Assembly: GCF_000330505.1 (NCBI RefSeq) | Contig: NW_004191756.1 | Coordinates: forward strand, 124,001-188,000 | DNA: 64,000 nt | Direction: 5' to 3' | Source: Entamoeba invadens IP1 | Lineage: Eukaryota; Evosea; Mastigamoebida; Endamoebidae | In this document: piece after piece, positions 1-10,890 of the stretch | Layout: each line of letters starts with the position of its first letter | How positions within the stretch are numbered: position 1 is the first letter of the stretch | The notes under the pieces: model-generated | What the model was told of the DNA's origin: nothing | Databases searched by the model: none | What the model saw: the letters and a program-made list of their open reading frames with translations, nothing else | Program-made: the position numbers and the translations under genes

Positions 1-1071
1 GTAGTAAAACCCATTTGCGAATTTGGGTAACCAGAATGGATGGGCGACACACGTATATGACAAAAAGCTGAGTTCGTCGTTGGTGATCATCAACACTGCA
101 GCATCATTGGAATACACATCACAGTAATTCGGCGCACTGAAGATCGTGATGGTCACCGGCGTTTCGGAACAACCCTCAAAATTCATTTTACACCCACTCT
201 TCTGCACTTCATGCCCTCGAACTATACAAACTATGTCATTCCTCGCTAAAAATCGCCTCACTGCACTAAACCCATAATAATAGCTACACCCCCTCGTCGT
301 ATTGAAATCAAACAATTCATTTTGAAACTTCAGTTGTTGGTTGAAAGGGAGTTGGTCATAGTCCGAGTCATCTTGTGGGTCGCTCCACAGTAAATCACAG
401 AAGAGCCCATCCTCTGGTGGTTCTTGAAATCTGTCGATGTAACTGATGTCCTTGATTGTTTGCAAAGAGGGAGAAATGCCTCCATGGACACAAAAGAAGT
501 TACCCAAATCTGATTCAATGACAGCACAGAGGGGTAAACAGTCGAACGTGTTCATGATCTCGTCGTAGATTTGTGTGTTATATTTCCAAAGGCATTCTTG
601 TTTGAAATTGAAGTAACTTGTCATCAGTCGGCACTCGTGGTTTCCTCGAAGCAAACTAACTCGATCCGGAAATTGAAGTTTGAGACAGAAAAGTAAGATG
701 ATGACTTCCGTTCCGAAGCACCCACGATCAACATAGTCCCCAAGAAATAACATCTTCTCACTCGACCCATTAAAGTCTTGGTATATATTACACAAATCAT
801 AAAACTGTCCATGGATATCTCCAAAAACTGCGGTGCGTCCAGTTATTGTGATGACATTGGGAAGAGCCCGGAGTTTGTCTTGCGTGCGTTTTAGTATTTG
901 GAGAAGAGCGTCGGGGTGAAGTCTTCCTTCTTGCTTTAAATGGTTTAATAACGTTGGGAAATCAATGTTACCTGCCGTATCAATAAATTGGTCGTATGTT
1001 AATAGAAGGTCTATCATTGGGTCGACCGTTTTAATTGCTCGATCAGTGGTTGATAGTACGTTGGTAGTCAT
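1..1071 (-). CDS. Calcineurin A catalytic subunit (PP2B), 3' end outside window
   Basis: Calcium/calmodulin-dependent Ser/Thr protein phosphatase catalytic subunit. One frame is open from an ATG at 1071 to the left edge, 357 codons, so the C-terminus is missing. The metallophosphatase signatures appear in order: [10 protein letters not shown] (about residue 83), GDYVDRG, RGNHEC, FDCLPL, VHGG, LWSDP, RGCSYYYGF, RGHE and ITIFSAPNYCDVYSND. The FNFKQEC, DRFQEPPEDG and HPFWLPKF segments match calcineurin A and not PP1, PP2A or PP5. The calcineurin B-binding helix, calmodulin site and autoinhibitory segment, if present, lie beyond the window. The family dephosphorylates targets in response to Ca2+ together with a regulatory B subunit; that is family knowledge. 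Confidence 0.93.
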   Translation of the reverse strand, partial: MTTNVLSTTDRAIKTVDPMIDLLLTYDQFIDTAGNIDFPTLLNHLKQEGRLHPDALLQILKRTQDKLRALPNVITITGRTAVFGDIHGQFYDLCNIYQDFNGSSEKMLFLGDYVDRGCFGTEVIILLFCLKLQFPDRVSLLRGNHECRLMTSYFNFKQECLWKYNTQIYDEIMNTFDCLPLCAVIESDLGNFFCVHGGISPSLQTIKDISYIDRFQEPPEDGLFCDLLWSDPQDDSDYDQLPFNQQLKFQNELFDFNTTRGCSYYYGFSAVRRFLARNDIVCIVRGHEVQKSGCKMNFEGCSETPVTITIFSAPNYCDVYSNDAAVLMITNDELSFLSYTCVAHPFWLPKFANGFYY

Positions 1072-1860
1072 GAGTTGTTTAGGAAATAAGATCCAGTTTT
1101 TTTTGTTCCTATTCGATGAATTACTTAATTATTGTATGGTTTATTTATAGTTGTCTATTAGTATCACTGAATGAACGAAAGGAAGAAAATACATTAAAGT
1201 TTAATTTGTCATTTACAAAATATAATAGGTATTCTATAATAGCGAAATTTTATTTATTATAGTTTTTTTTAATTCAACGACCCAAATTAAGTTATCGACA
1301 ATAATTATTAGTAACTAGTTTTATAGAATTTGTTATTTTTTTGCTTGAAATATAATAAAAACTAATTTTAACTGTTTTCTGTTTTTAAAAAGACTAAAAT
1401 TGGAAAACGAAAAAAAAAATTCTAATATTTTTTTTGAAATTTTTTTGCCTTTTTTTTGTTTTTTTCTGATAATTATATTGTTATTGTTATTATAATAATA
1501 GTAAAAAAATAAACTAGTATTATAAGTTTGTTAAATAATATATAATTATGGGTTAATTTATAATTTAACAATTGCTTTGAGAATTATTTAAAATAATATT
1601 TTATAATAGTTTACTTAAAACTATAATTCTATAATAATAATACAATTGTTTTTGGTTTTTGTTATCAATTCAAAACTATTTAAATTCCCAATAAATTAGA
1701 ATATTATAAAGCACTTCGATTCTACTTTCCTCATTTTTTAATAACAAAATATCAAAATAGGAAAGTGAATACTCACCCATTGTTATTCAATTAAACTAAT
1801 ATTAATATATATATAGTATTAAAATTATAATAATTAGTATTTTTAATACATTCATCACTC
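1072..1860. other. AT-rich intergenic region
   Basis: Divergent spacer between the calcineurin A gene and the glutamate dehydrogenase gene. It consists of A/T runs and holds no credible reading frame. An initiator-like ATACATTCA lies just before the start at 1861. Confidence 0.6.
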
Positions 1861-4800
1861 ATGATTATTTACCCAAAACAAATCTTCATTTTGTTATTGA
1901 ACATACAGTCCCCACTTCCGTCATTCTTTGTTGCGCAAAGTACAAATTACTCAAACAAAATTGTTAATCTCCGCATCAGTCTTATAAAAAGATTTCGAAG
2001 ACTTCTAAGATATCACTTGATGAGTCAAAGCACGGACCAGACTCCATTGACTGTTGATATCACACAAACAAATTACATGCCATGGTTAGAACACAATTTT
2101 CCATGTGATTGCATAATATTCACAAACAAAGAAGTCAACAAAGTAGTTGAGAGTCTCTTGGGGTATTCCAAATTTTTTGAAGACTTTGTCTTCCTTTCGT
2201 TCAAAAAGTTTGCTGTTGTGATCTCAAAAGACTTGCCAAACTCCGACGAGACTATTTTGAAGCATTATGGGCATAAAGGGATCATGGAGTATGAGTCGAC
2301 ATTATCGCGTGATATTCTTCCTGGGCGATGTCATCGTATTCGAGTGAGTTACATATCTTTTGAAGAAGACAATGGGGGTATTAAAAGGTTAGAGAAGTGT
2401 ATTAAACTCAGAGAACAAGCAAAATTATGTGATGAGGTACAACACACGATGACTCATGAAAGTGGATGTCATTGGTGTTTGTCATTTGCTTGGAAGAATG
2501 TCGACTTGGAGTATTTCATGTACAAAATAGCGTACATTTGTCGACTTCGTGATATTGGAATTTACAAGACACAGTTTGGGATGTCGGGGATACTTACAAC
2601 ACAAGCCCTCTTATATGGCAAATTGGAGTTAATGGGCGAAAACTTGAACGACTCAAATCTGCGAAATAACTTCATCAACGAGTTCTCTGGGCTCCGTAAC
2701 ATTTCCATCGACGATCAAATCAGTTTGAAATTAGTCGACAACAAGATTATTTCAAATAACAAAGCGATGGTAGTGAGAACGTTAGTGACGTTAGTCTCAC
2801 AATTACTTGGCGAGGTAGATGAGACTAAATACAATGAAGAGAGTATAACAGAGGCTCTAACTTTCCATCCCAATTTGACGAAAGAAATCACAAAGGCTTT
2901 TGAAGTCAAATTCAAACCGTCAAGTCAGCGTGTTGGGGAGTTCTGCGCGATGGTAGAAGACTTAGAAAATCAGTGCGACTTGATAGATACTGGTAGAAAG
3001 ACAAATGACGAGAGAAGGAAGACGATCATCAAGTCCATCATCATTGCATTGAAGTCGATACTTAAAACGAACTTCTATTGCAACGAAAAGTCTTCACTGG
3101 GGATGCGACTCGATCCAAAGATCTTAGAACAAATCCCTGGCTTACAGAAGACTGGAGTGTATACAACACTTCCTGTTGGTATTTTCTATATCAAAGGATA
3201 TAACTTCTTTGGATTTCATGTGAGATTTAGAGACTTAGCTCGAGGTGGGTTAAGGACGGTAATAACTCGAGACTCCGACCAAGCGAAGTATGAGCGCAAA
3301 GGGATCTTTAAAGAGTGTTATAATTTGGCGCTGACTCAACAAATGAAGAACAAAGACATTCCAGAAGGCGGAAGTAAAGGAGTTATCTACTTAGCGCCAA
3401 CGCAAGCAAAGACGGAGTCTGAAATAGTCTTTGAGAAAGTGAAAATCGAGAGGAGGTATACCACTGCAGAAGTCGACAAATACATCACTGAAAAGGAAAC
3501 AGAGTATTTGTATCAAACACAACGCTCATATGTTAAGACTTTGCTGTCGCTCATTGTCATGAAAGACGACGCAATCAGTGAAAAGAACATCGTCGATTAT
3601 TATGGCCGCCCCGAGCCAATTTACCTTGGCCCCGACGAAAACTTACACGACAAGATGATTGAGTGGATAGCACAGGAGAGTGTTCGACAACAATACTTTG
3701 CGGGCGCCGCATTTATCTCTGGTAAGAAAGCTGGGATCAACCATAAGAAGTATGGCGTGACCTCTTTAGGTGTCTACCAATACTTACTCGAAGGGTTGAA
3801 AGCCATTGGTCTCGAGAACAAGAATTACACATTAAAAATGACAGGAGGTCCTGATGGGGATGTTGGTGGGAATCTCTTGAAGTTACTCGAGAAGTACCAG
3901 AAAGGACGAGTTAAAGTGAATGTGATAGTCGATGGTACTGGGTGTCTTTATGATCCTCTTGGAGTTGATTTGGAGGTGATGAATACCCTTTTCAAAGTCG
4001 TTCAAGGGATTACCGCATACCCCCCTGATAAATTGAATGAAGGGGGGTACATAGTTCAGATCCAGACAACGCGAGTAAAGAATGAAGTGAGTCGTGAGAC
4101 GTTACGAATTAAGAAAGATAGGGGAACAGTCGTAGAAGAGTATATCCCATCGAATGAAGCGATACGAATATATACTACCCTTGCTCATAAAACAGTCAGC
4201 GACGTATTTATACCGTGTGGGGGAAGACCGAGAACACTTCGCGTGGATAATGTTAAAGACTTCTTCATCGAAGATGTCCCGACTGCAAAATTAATAATTG
4301 AAGGAGCTAACTTGTATGAGACAGAAGACGCGCGACAAGTGTTGGAGAAGAGCGGAGTGTTAATCTTCAAAGATTCGTCAGCGAATAAGTGCGGAGTCAT
4401 TTCGTCGTCGTTTGAAATACTGGCCGGACTTGTTTTGACCGACGAAGAATTCTTTGAGATCAAAGACCAATACGCCAAAGAAATTCTGTTGAAGCTTGAG
4501 GAACTTGCGAGGAAGGAAGCGCGGTGTATGATAGAATATAAAGTTCACCATCCTGATACGTTGATGTCTGAAATCTCGATCTTAGTCTCTCAAAAAATCA
4601 ACAAAATGACAGATAGAATATATGGAGCTTTAGAACCTCTTGATTTGTTTAGTATTAAAAATACATTACTCTTGAATGTTGTTGTCGAGTATCTCCCACC
4701 TACACTTAAAGGTCATTACTTGGAATTGACTTTAAGAAAGTTAAATCAACAGCATATGAAAGCTATTATAGCAACTTCTATAGCTTGCGAATTGGTTTAC

Positions 4801-4872
4801 GGAAGAGGTTTGGATTGGAAAATATCTGTTTTAGATATTATTCCAACTCTTTTGGCACAAAAATCTAATTAA
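1861..4872 (+). CDS. Large NAD-type glutamate dehydrogenase
   Basis: Oxidative deamination of glutamate to 2-oxoglutarate. The 1,003-aa product belongs to the long GDH2-like class, well above the usual 450 aa of small GDHs. The ELFV-dehydrogenase core shows GGLRTV (about residue 461), GGSKGVI with the presumed catalytic Lys (about 504), the Rossmann motif GGPDGDVGGN (about 662) and IEGANLY. The first 52 residues before an internal Met (MSQSTDQ) look less conserved and Arg/Lys-rich. The distal ATG at 1861 is preceded by an initiator-like TACATTCA, so I keep it, but the start is not certain. No intron is needed. The role in amino-acid catabolism is family knowledge. Confidence 0.9.
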   Translation: MIIYPKQIFILLLNIQSPLPSFFVAQSTNYSNKIVNLRISLIKRFRRLLRYHLMSQSTDQTPLTVDITQTNYMPWLEHNFPCDCIIFTNKEVNKVVESLLGYSKFFEDFVFLSFKKFAVVISKDLPNSDETILKHYGHKGIMEYESTLSRDILPGRCHRIRVSYISFEEDNGGIKRLEKCIKLREQAKLCDEVQHTMTHESGCHWCLSFAWKNVDLEYFMYKIAYICRLRDIGIYKTQFGMSGILTTQALLYGKLELMGENLNDSNLRNNFINEFSGLRNISIDDQISLKLVDNKIISNNKAMVVRTLVTLVSQLLGEVDETKYNEESITEALTFHPNLTKEITKAFEVKFKPSSQRVGEFCAMVEDLENQCDLIDTGRKTNDERRKTIIKSIIIALKSILKTNFYCNEKSSLGMRLDPKILEQIPGLQKTGVYTTLPVGIFYIKGYNFFGFHVRFRDLARGGLRTVITRDSDQAKYERKGIFKECYNLALTQQMKNKDIPEGGSKGVIYLAPTQAKTESEIVFEKVKIERRYTTAEVDKYITEKETEYLYQTQRSYVKTLLSLIVMKDDAISEKNIVDYYGRPEPIYLGPDENLHDKMIEWIAQESVRQQYFAGAAFISGKKAGINHKKYGVTSLGVYQYLLEGLKAIGLENKNYTLKMTGGPDGDVGGNLLKLLEKYQKGRVKVNVIVDGTGCLYDPLGVDLEVMNTLFKVVQGITAYPPDKLNEGGYIVQIQTTRVKNEVSRETLRIKKDRGTVVEEYIPSNEAIRIYTTLAHKTVSDVFIPCGGRPRTLRVDNVKDFFIEDVPTAKLIIEGANLYETEDARQVLEKSGVLIFKDSSANKCGVISSSFEILAGLVLTDEEFFEIKDQYAKEILLKLEELARKEARCMIEYKVHHPDTLMSEISILVSQKINKMTDRIYGALEPLDLFSIKNTLLLNVVVEYLPPTLKGHYLELTLRKLNQQHMKAIIATSIACELVYGRGLDWKISVLDIIPTLLAQKSN

Positions 4873-5295
4873 TCAAATCACATTTGTGAGATTATGACGT
4901 TTTCTTTTTTGTTTTTCAAATTGTTTTTTTTGATTGAATGAAAAAAATAAAACTTGCTTTGTCAAAAATTGAAAAATAAAAAAAGACAAAAACAAATTTG
5001 GAATTTCTTAGTTGTTTTGAAAAAATGAATAAAATTTCAGGAATTTAACGAAAGAAAAAACTCAAATAAAAATCAAAAGAACTCGAAAAGAAAAGAAATT
5101 TACATTTTAGTAAAAAAACCATAAAAAAAAACAATTCCTCTTTTTCACAGAGAAAAGAGAAAAAATAAGAAAACCAAAAAGATAAAAAACAAATAAAAAA
5201 AGATAAAAAAAATGAAAAAGAGAAATTTTTTCATTTTTCTTCCCCAAAAAAACAAAAATTTCGAACTTGAGAAAAAAAAAACAAATTACAAAATA
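4873..5295. other. A-rich spacer and leader
   Basis: A-rich on the + strand, with long AAAAA runs continuing into the open frame before 5296. It looks like untranslated DNA; the frame can be read back to an ATG at 5212, but the residues are almost all Lys/Asn/Phe. Confidence 0.5.
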
Positions 5296-5961
5296 ATGGC
5301 GCAAGAACCTCAAGAAATAAAAATGGAGGGAGATCATCAATCTCTCACCTCTCACTTCTTGCCAACCGAAACGACAATCCCACCACCCCCTGTCCAACAT
5401 TTTGACATGCAAGATCAAACGATGACTTCTATGATGACTCCCACCTCTTCTCTGATTCATACAATCGATGCACCACAAACCATTCTTCCCGAGTGTCCTG
5501 AGATCGAAGACCCACAAAGTCAAATCGTTCCAATGGGACAAGTCGGCGCAAAGGCAAAAAAGTGTGTCAAAAAGGAATTAGTCAAGGACAAAGATGGTAA
5601 TATGTTCTATTGCTACACTTATTTGGTCAAAAACAAGAGCGGCGAAGAACACGAACAACACGTCTATGTCAAGAGAACTTCTAAGTCAAAAAAAGTCAAA
5701 ACCGCCGGGGAGAGAGTCGTCGGGGGTCGGGTCGTTGTCGACGAGAAAGAACGAAAGGTTACAAAACAACATCAACTCCTCGCTGAGTTCGTCGACGCAC
5801 ACATCTCTCAAATACAGACTTATAACAAGTTCATCGTCTCAAGAGTCCTCCAAGACGTCAAGCGGGAACAACCTGACTCAAAAGTCTCTTACGGCCTTGT
5901 AAAGAAAGTCCTCGAACAAAAGGGTCTTCTCCAGACAAAAAAATCATTTTATAAACTTTAG
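5296..5961 (+). CDS. Hypothetical protein with basic centre and acidic/Pro N-terminus
   Basis: I do not recognise this 221-aa protein. The start is placed at MAQEPQEIKM (5296), because the 28 in-frame codons upstream are low-complexity A-rich sequence. The N-terminal 80 residues are rich in Pro, Thr and Met and look disordered. The middle carries a Lys-rich patch (KAKKCVKKELVKDKDG) followed by a beta-prone segment (YCYTYLVKNKSG). The C-terminal 70 residues (HQLLAEFVDAHISQIQ onward) look helical and end in KSFYKL. It could be a nuclear or nucleic-acid-binding protein given the basic blocks, but that is a guess. Codon use resembles its neighbours, so it is likely a genuine gene. Confidence 0.7.
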   Translation: MAQEPQEIKMEGDHQSLTSHFLPTETTIPPPPVQHFDMQDQTMTSMMTPTSSLIHTIDAPQTILPECPEIEDPQSQIVPMGQVGAKAKKCVKKELVKDKDGNMFYCYTYLVKNKSGEEHEQHVYVKRTSKSKKVKTAGERVVGGRVVVDEKERKVTKQHQLLAEFVDAHISQIQTYNKFIVSRVLQDVKREQPDSKVSYGLVKKVLEQKGLLQTKKSFYKL

Positions 5962-6506
5962 TTCGTGATTTTTCGTCCTCTCTTTCCTCCAGACTTCTCA
6001 CCTTAACTATTATACTATAAATAGTATAATAAAAATAACTATTTGGACATCACTTTTGTTATGCAGTGTGTTGTATAGTAACTATACCATCACCATTGGT
6101 ATAGAGAATAATAATTATAAAATAAACCATTCCATATAGTTTCTCTAGATAGATTAAAAACTATTTTTAGAAAGGGTAAAATGGAACTAAAATATGTGAA
6201 TGAGGAACTTAAAAAGTGTGAAGTGGTGGTGTATTGGGTCAAAGAGGTGAACAAAAAACAAACGTGTGTTGTGTTGTTGTGTTTGCACATTGAGTGAATT
6301 TTTACAGATGGTTTTGATTTTCTTTTTTGAGAAAACTGTTGATTTTTTTGAAGGGGAAAAAATAATTGGTCATTATCTTCAAAAAAGGAAAAATACAAAA
6401 TTCGTGAATTGGATGTCTGTATTATTTGATGGAAAAAAATGTAAAGATAAAATCAATGCAATACACTTCGTTGTGAATTTGGTTGTATCAAATAGAACAA
6501 GACAAT
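5962..6506. other. Convergent intergenic region with one doubtful small ORF
   Basis: The spacer lies between two 3' ends. It contains one ATG-started 38-codon frame (6181-6297, MELKYVNEELKKCEVVVYW...) and another open frame at 6308 running into the 3' end of the next gene. Neither has supporting features. Short repeats of TATAGT occur around 6010-6110. Confidence 0.4.
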
Positions 6507-9500
6507 CTATTTGCCCGCGTCTTTTGGTGGATTCTTCCACTCGTCAGGGAACGTCACCCCCTTTCCAAGTTTCATCGTTTGCGCTCTGTTGATTCTCCCC
6601 AACGGTTTTCGTACGGGTGGAACAGTTAGGATCTTGTCGGTGTCTTTTTTGTCTTTGAGTTGGAGCATTCTTGGGGTATTAGGGCCTTTACCATTGCAGA
6701 CATACATCTCGGCGGTGTTGTATGGATCGCACATCTTGTGCATCACCAATTTACATTTGATGCATTGGATGGAGTCTTTTTGTTTGACCGTCTTCTTACA
6801 AATTGGACACTTTGCTCCCTCTTCAATACTCGGAATGAATTCATGTGCTTTGTAAGACGTCTCTAATTTGTGCAAATTCAAATCGTCGGTCGACGCTAAG
6901 AACAAAAACTTTGCAGTTTTCTCATCTTTGCCAACACGTGTCAAACTGCCCGTGATCAACCTCACACCCTTTCCGTTTGAAAGGTCGAAACTTTGAATTA
7001 CGTCATAATTATTCTCGTCAACAACTGTCAGCTTGCCGTTCGTCTCACCAACCCATACATTTGTCCCACACTCGACAATGAATACCACCTCATCAAAACT
7101 GAACTCGTGGAGCAGCTGTAGCTTCTCGTTGTATACATTCAATTTACTGACGTCTGGGTAGTAAGTCCACAAGTTGTTGTCGATCACCAGCATTTGCGTC
7201 GTTTTCAGTTGTATTTGCTCCTCCTTTTTCAATACAACTTTCGATTTCAAATCAAACTTGGAAATTCCCGAATTTGTAGCGATGTATAACAAATCGTCTT
7301 TAACTAAAATCTGCTTTGCAGCGACCGGAACACCTTTGTGCTTCAACACCTTGACAATGATTTTGTTGTCTTTAAAAGTGTACCTCACAAATTCGCTTGA
7401 AATCAAAACCAAGTAGACAACTTCCTTGTAACAGAAGAAGTCAACAATCCCCGGGTGTAAAGCATCTTCAAACGGAATTTGTGTAAATTTATCAACATCA
7501 AATATCATCACTTTCCCGTCCTTCGTCCCCACAAACAATTTTTTGTCAAATCGTCGCATCTTCAAAATTTCATGTTCGCAGGAGAATGTGGAAATAATGT
7601 TTGTTGGGTTTGCGGCTTCGACACATCTCACCCATCCAACGTTTTTGTCGTTGTAACAGTTCATCGACAAAAAGAGTTTATCTTGGTACTGCACAATGCT
7701 CTTCACCTCTCCTGGCATTTTGAGTGTGTCGTTTTTGCTCTTCTCAACTTTTTCGTGTAACTCAATTTGTGTTGCCAAATCATCCAACGACAACGGTTCA
7801 ATACTCCCTCGATTTGTCTTTCTCAATTTGCGCTTCTCCAGTTTCTTTTCAAATGTCGGAGACACTGGAATTGTCTGATTCAAAAACGTTGGCGACTTCT
7901 CTGTGATAAGTTTATCTTGGACCGGAGAGCTTCCTTCCTGTGGTGTATTTGAGTCGCTGGATCCAATTGAACCAGATTTGAACAATCCAGTTAATGTGTC
8001 TGATTTTTTCCTTCTTTCTTTGTTTTGTAAGGACGTTCTCTTTACTGCCGTTTCAATTACCTTTGGCTTTGAGAGTTGGGGAACAAGCACTTTTGATTCT
8101 TTTGGTGTGCACATGGACATTCTTCGTGCCACACCACTCGACACGGACGCGCTGAGTGGTCTCTGTAATTTAGTGTCGTTATTATTATCGTCGTTGTCGT
8201 CTTTTTTCGACTCTGAAATAAAGCTGATGTTCTTTGGTACCTTGTGTTCTCCATACATCTTCTTCACATTTGGATCCAACGAAAATTGTTTGGTGAAGTT
8301 GCAAATCTCCTCGAGTAACATGAAGTATTCAAGAGTCTTATCGTTCTTTTTCTTCAAGTAATCGCCAAACATGTCTGCTTGCGTATAATGCATAATAAAT
8401 GTGACGAGTGGTATTTTCTCGTTGCCTTCCAACACACTTTTGTTGTTATTTGACCACTTTCTGTACGCCGAGTTAAGCATTCTGACACAGTCGTCCTCTA
8501 TTTTCATGAACATTCTCGGGAAGTAACAGTTCTCAGAAACGTACCGCTTGACGTCCTGAACCGAGAGTCTTTCAATTTCCTTGAAATGCCCTTCGGCAGA
8601 TAACTTAGTCACAATTCTCAGTGCTCCCTCCATCATCTGATCTTGGTAATTTCCAGTCATAATCATCGTGTTCTGTTTCTTTTCTGTCTCAAGTAAACTC
8701 ACTTTCTCCTTCATCTTGTCGTTTTCACTCTTCAAATTTTCAACAGTTGAGTTGATCGCACTCAATTTGTTCTCAATTTCATTCTTTTCATGCACAATCT
8801 TCTCTTTCTGTAACGTGTAGTTCTGATTGTTCTCCATAATCTTCTTCTCCAATATACTCTTTTGGAGTAACAAGTCTTCTCTGTCATTGTCTTTATTCCT
8901 CACGGCGTCGACCTTCTCTATCTTCCCATTCTCCATTGTAATGCGGACCATTAACTCAAGTTCTTTCGTCCCACAGACAACAGATTGGTCGGGGTTCATC
9001 GACTCTTTTAATGTCTGCAGTTCCTTGATGGTCATGATGTGGTTTTGAGTCTCTTCGTCAATCTTCTTGATGAGGTCCTCCTTTTCGTCTTTCAACTTCT
9101 TTAATTCGCCGATTAACTGTTTGATCGTTCCAACACATTCGGTGATTTTCCCTTTGAGTGATTCGTTCGAATCGCGCTCATCTTCTAAATCGCTCTCCAA
9201 TCTGCAAATCCTTTGTTTGTCTCTCTGCCTATCTTCGTCAACTGCCTGTTTATATTCTTCAAGTTGCTTTTTCATGTTCAAAAGCATCTCTGGGTAATTC
9301 TCTTCTTGTCATTTTATGAACTTGTTAAATAATAGTATGGTTATTATTTGTGTATAGTTATTCATTTGGGGCGAATGGAAAGAAAAAGCGTTTAAGGGAA
9401 GAAAATGATGGTAACACAACAAACCTGATGAATCGTCGTCATCCGAGTAATCGTCGTCTGTCGATCCGGTCGACGTGGTGCCTTTGGATTTATCAGACCC

Positions 9501-9746
9501 ACTTGATGAATGTGAGTCGCTTTTAGAGTCACTTCCAGAATGAGAAGCGGATTTGCTGTCGGTAGACTTATCGTTTTTGGTTGTTTGTTTTGAGGGTTTT
9601 TCTGCTGCGGGGTTTGTTGTAGCGAGTTTTGTTTGTTGTGATGTTTCCTCGGAACTGTAGCTGTCATCAATGAAGTGTTCCCCTTCAGAGGACTGTCCTT
9701 TCTAAGCGTCAGGCTGATGGCGTAGTTATGAATAACAAACAGACAT
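6507..9746 (-). CDS. Coiled-coil, beta-propeller, C1-like zinc-finger protein (3 exons)
   Basis: Predicted 1,026 aa after joining 9746-9741, 9701-9425 and 9304-6507. Exon 1 encodes only Met-Ser. Intron 1 (9740-9702, 39 nt, GTTTGT...TTAG) and intron 2 (9424-9305, about 120 nt, GTTTGT...ACAAG) keep the frame; intron 2 has in-frame alternative acceptors at 9302 and 9289. The start follows an initiator-like AAAAATTCC. Order in the protein: Ser/Asp-rich acidic tract (residues 3-94), long coiled coil (about 100-300), helical region, Ser/Thr-rich linker, WD40-like beta-propeller repeats (about 600-900), then a CPIC...CIKC...HKMC zinc finger (about 925-960) like a C1 or PHD domain. The product name is unknown; a scaffold or signalling role is inference. 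Confidence 0.78.
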
Positions 9747-9753
9747 ATTAATT

Positions 9754-9762
9754 GGAATTTTT
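9754..9762 (-). promoter_or_regulatory. Initiator-like element AAAAATTCC
   Basis: Minus-strand AAAAATTCC lies 8 nt before the ATG at 9746 and matches the Entamoeba initiator consensus AAAAATTCA at eight of nine positions. It supports the upstream start of the coiled-coil/propeller gene. Confidence 0.6.
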
Positions 9763-10890
9763 CAGCAAGGCGATAAATTTTTTTTGGTGGTGGTTCAAAC
9801 GACTTTAATTTTTTTGAAATGTTTTTCTTTTGTTTTTTTGTCACTTATTTTTGTTTGTCGTTTCAAATTGCTTTAGATAAAACAGTAGTCGGCAAATCCA
9901 TCACAATTGTTATTTTTTTGATTGATTGTATTAGACCAGAATGCTTTTTCAAGTTTAACCTATATTATAGCTGTTGTTTTTTTTATTATTTATCTTTAGT
10001 TTTCATTCAACAAAAAAAGTCATTTTATTATCGGGTATTTTTTTATTTCAATAGGCGAATTATAAATACGAATAATTCTAATTATTCCCAGAAATGGGAA
10101 TTATCAATTGTTTTAACCAACAAAATCCAAATAATAGTTTATTTTATTATAATTATATTATTATAATAAACCAATTACTTATGAAAGAAAATCCTTTCTC
10201 ATTTTGTTCTATTTCTGCATTTTTTATATAAATTCATTTTAAATCAAGAAATCACGAATTTGAGATTTTTTCTTATTTTCTTGGAATAGTTTAAAAACTA
10301 TAATTATCCAATAAATAAAACTTTTTAATAAATAAATATTTATTTATTTAGCATTTTTTATATCTCATTTATTTTGGTCAATAAATGTTTTTATAGTCGC
10401 AATTTAAGAAAAAGATAACAGTTAGAGTAATCTCACTTAATCATCACATCATTTTAATTTCATTGCAAAACGAGGTAATTGTTAAAGTATTAGATTTATT
10501 ACACAAAAACTATTGTGAATAATGTATTAGATATATTGAGGATATAGGAATTGTTCTTATACATAAACATAAAAACAGTTGTTCCTCATTTTCTCCGCAC
10601 CCTGAATGTCCTCACTCCATAAGAAGCGAAGAAAGTTAAGCGCGAATGTATTTTTTAGTCTAGTTTCATTTAAATACCCTCAAAAACCTATTTTGTAAAC
10701 CAATTTCTATTTAATAGTTTATTTATATCAACTGGTTAATAAAAAAGAAATTAACCTTCGTTTGTTAATATAATTAGTAAAAATAATTATATTTAAACTA
10801 CTTTTGGTGCGACTAACATATAATAAAATTAATTAAAAACTTGAAACTAAACAAAAGAGAAAAGTTCAAACACTAAAACTCAATTAGTGA
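9763..10890. other. AT-rich divergent intergenic region
   Basis: About 1.1 kb between divergent genes. It is A/T-rich, with a + strand frame at 9819-10166 that is dominated by Phe/Ile/Tyr and has no recognisable domain. A slightly more GC-rich patch lies at 10590-10650. I see nothing else here. Confidence 0.5.

Noticed and set aside
5107..5541. 144-aa - strand frame overlapping the hypothetical basic protein
   Set aside because: Mostly Phe/Leu from the poly-A tract read in reverse; the + strand frame has better composition and a plausible start.
6181..6297. 38-codon ATG-started frame (MELKYVNEELKK...)
   Set aside because: Too short, lacks homology or a downstream exon with a workable intron (the only GTTTG/CAG pair would be 27 nt); kept only as a note.
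9819..10166. 115-aa + strand frame
   Set aside because: Composition is dominated by Phe, Ile, Tyr and Asn from A/T runs, with no promoter-like leader or domain.
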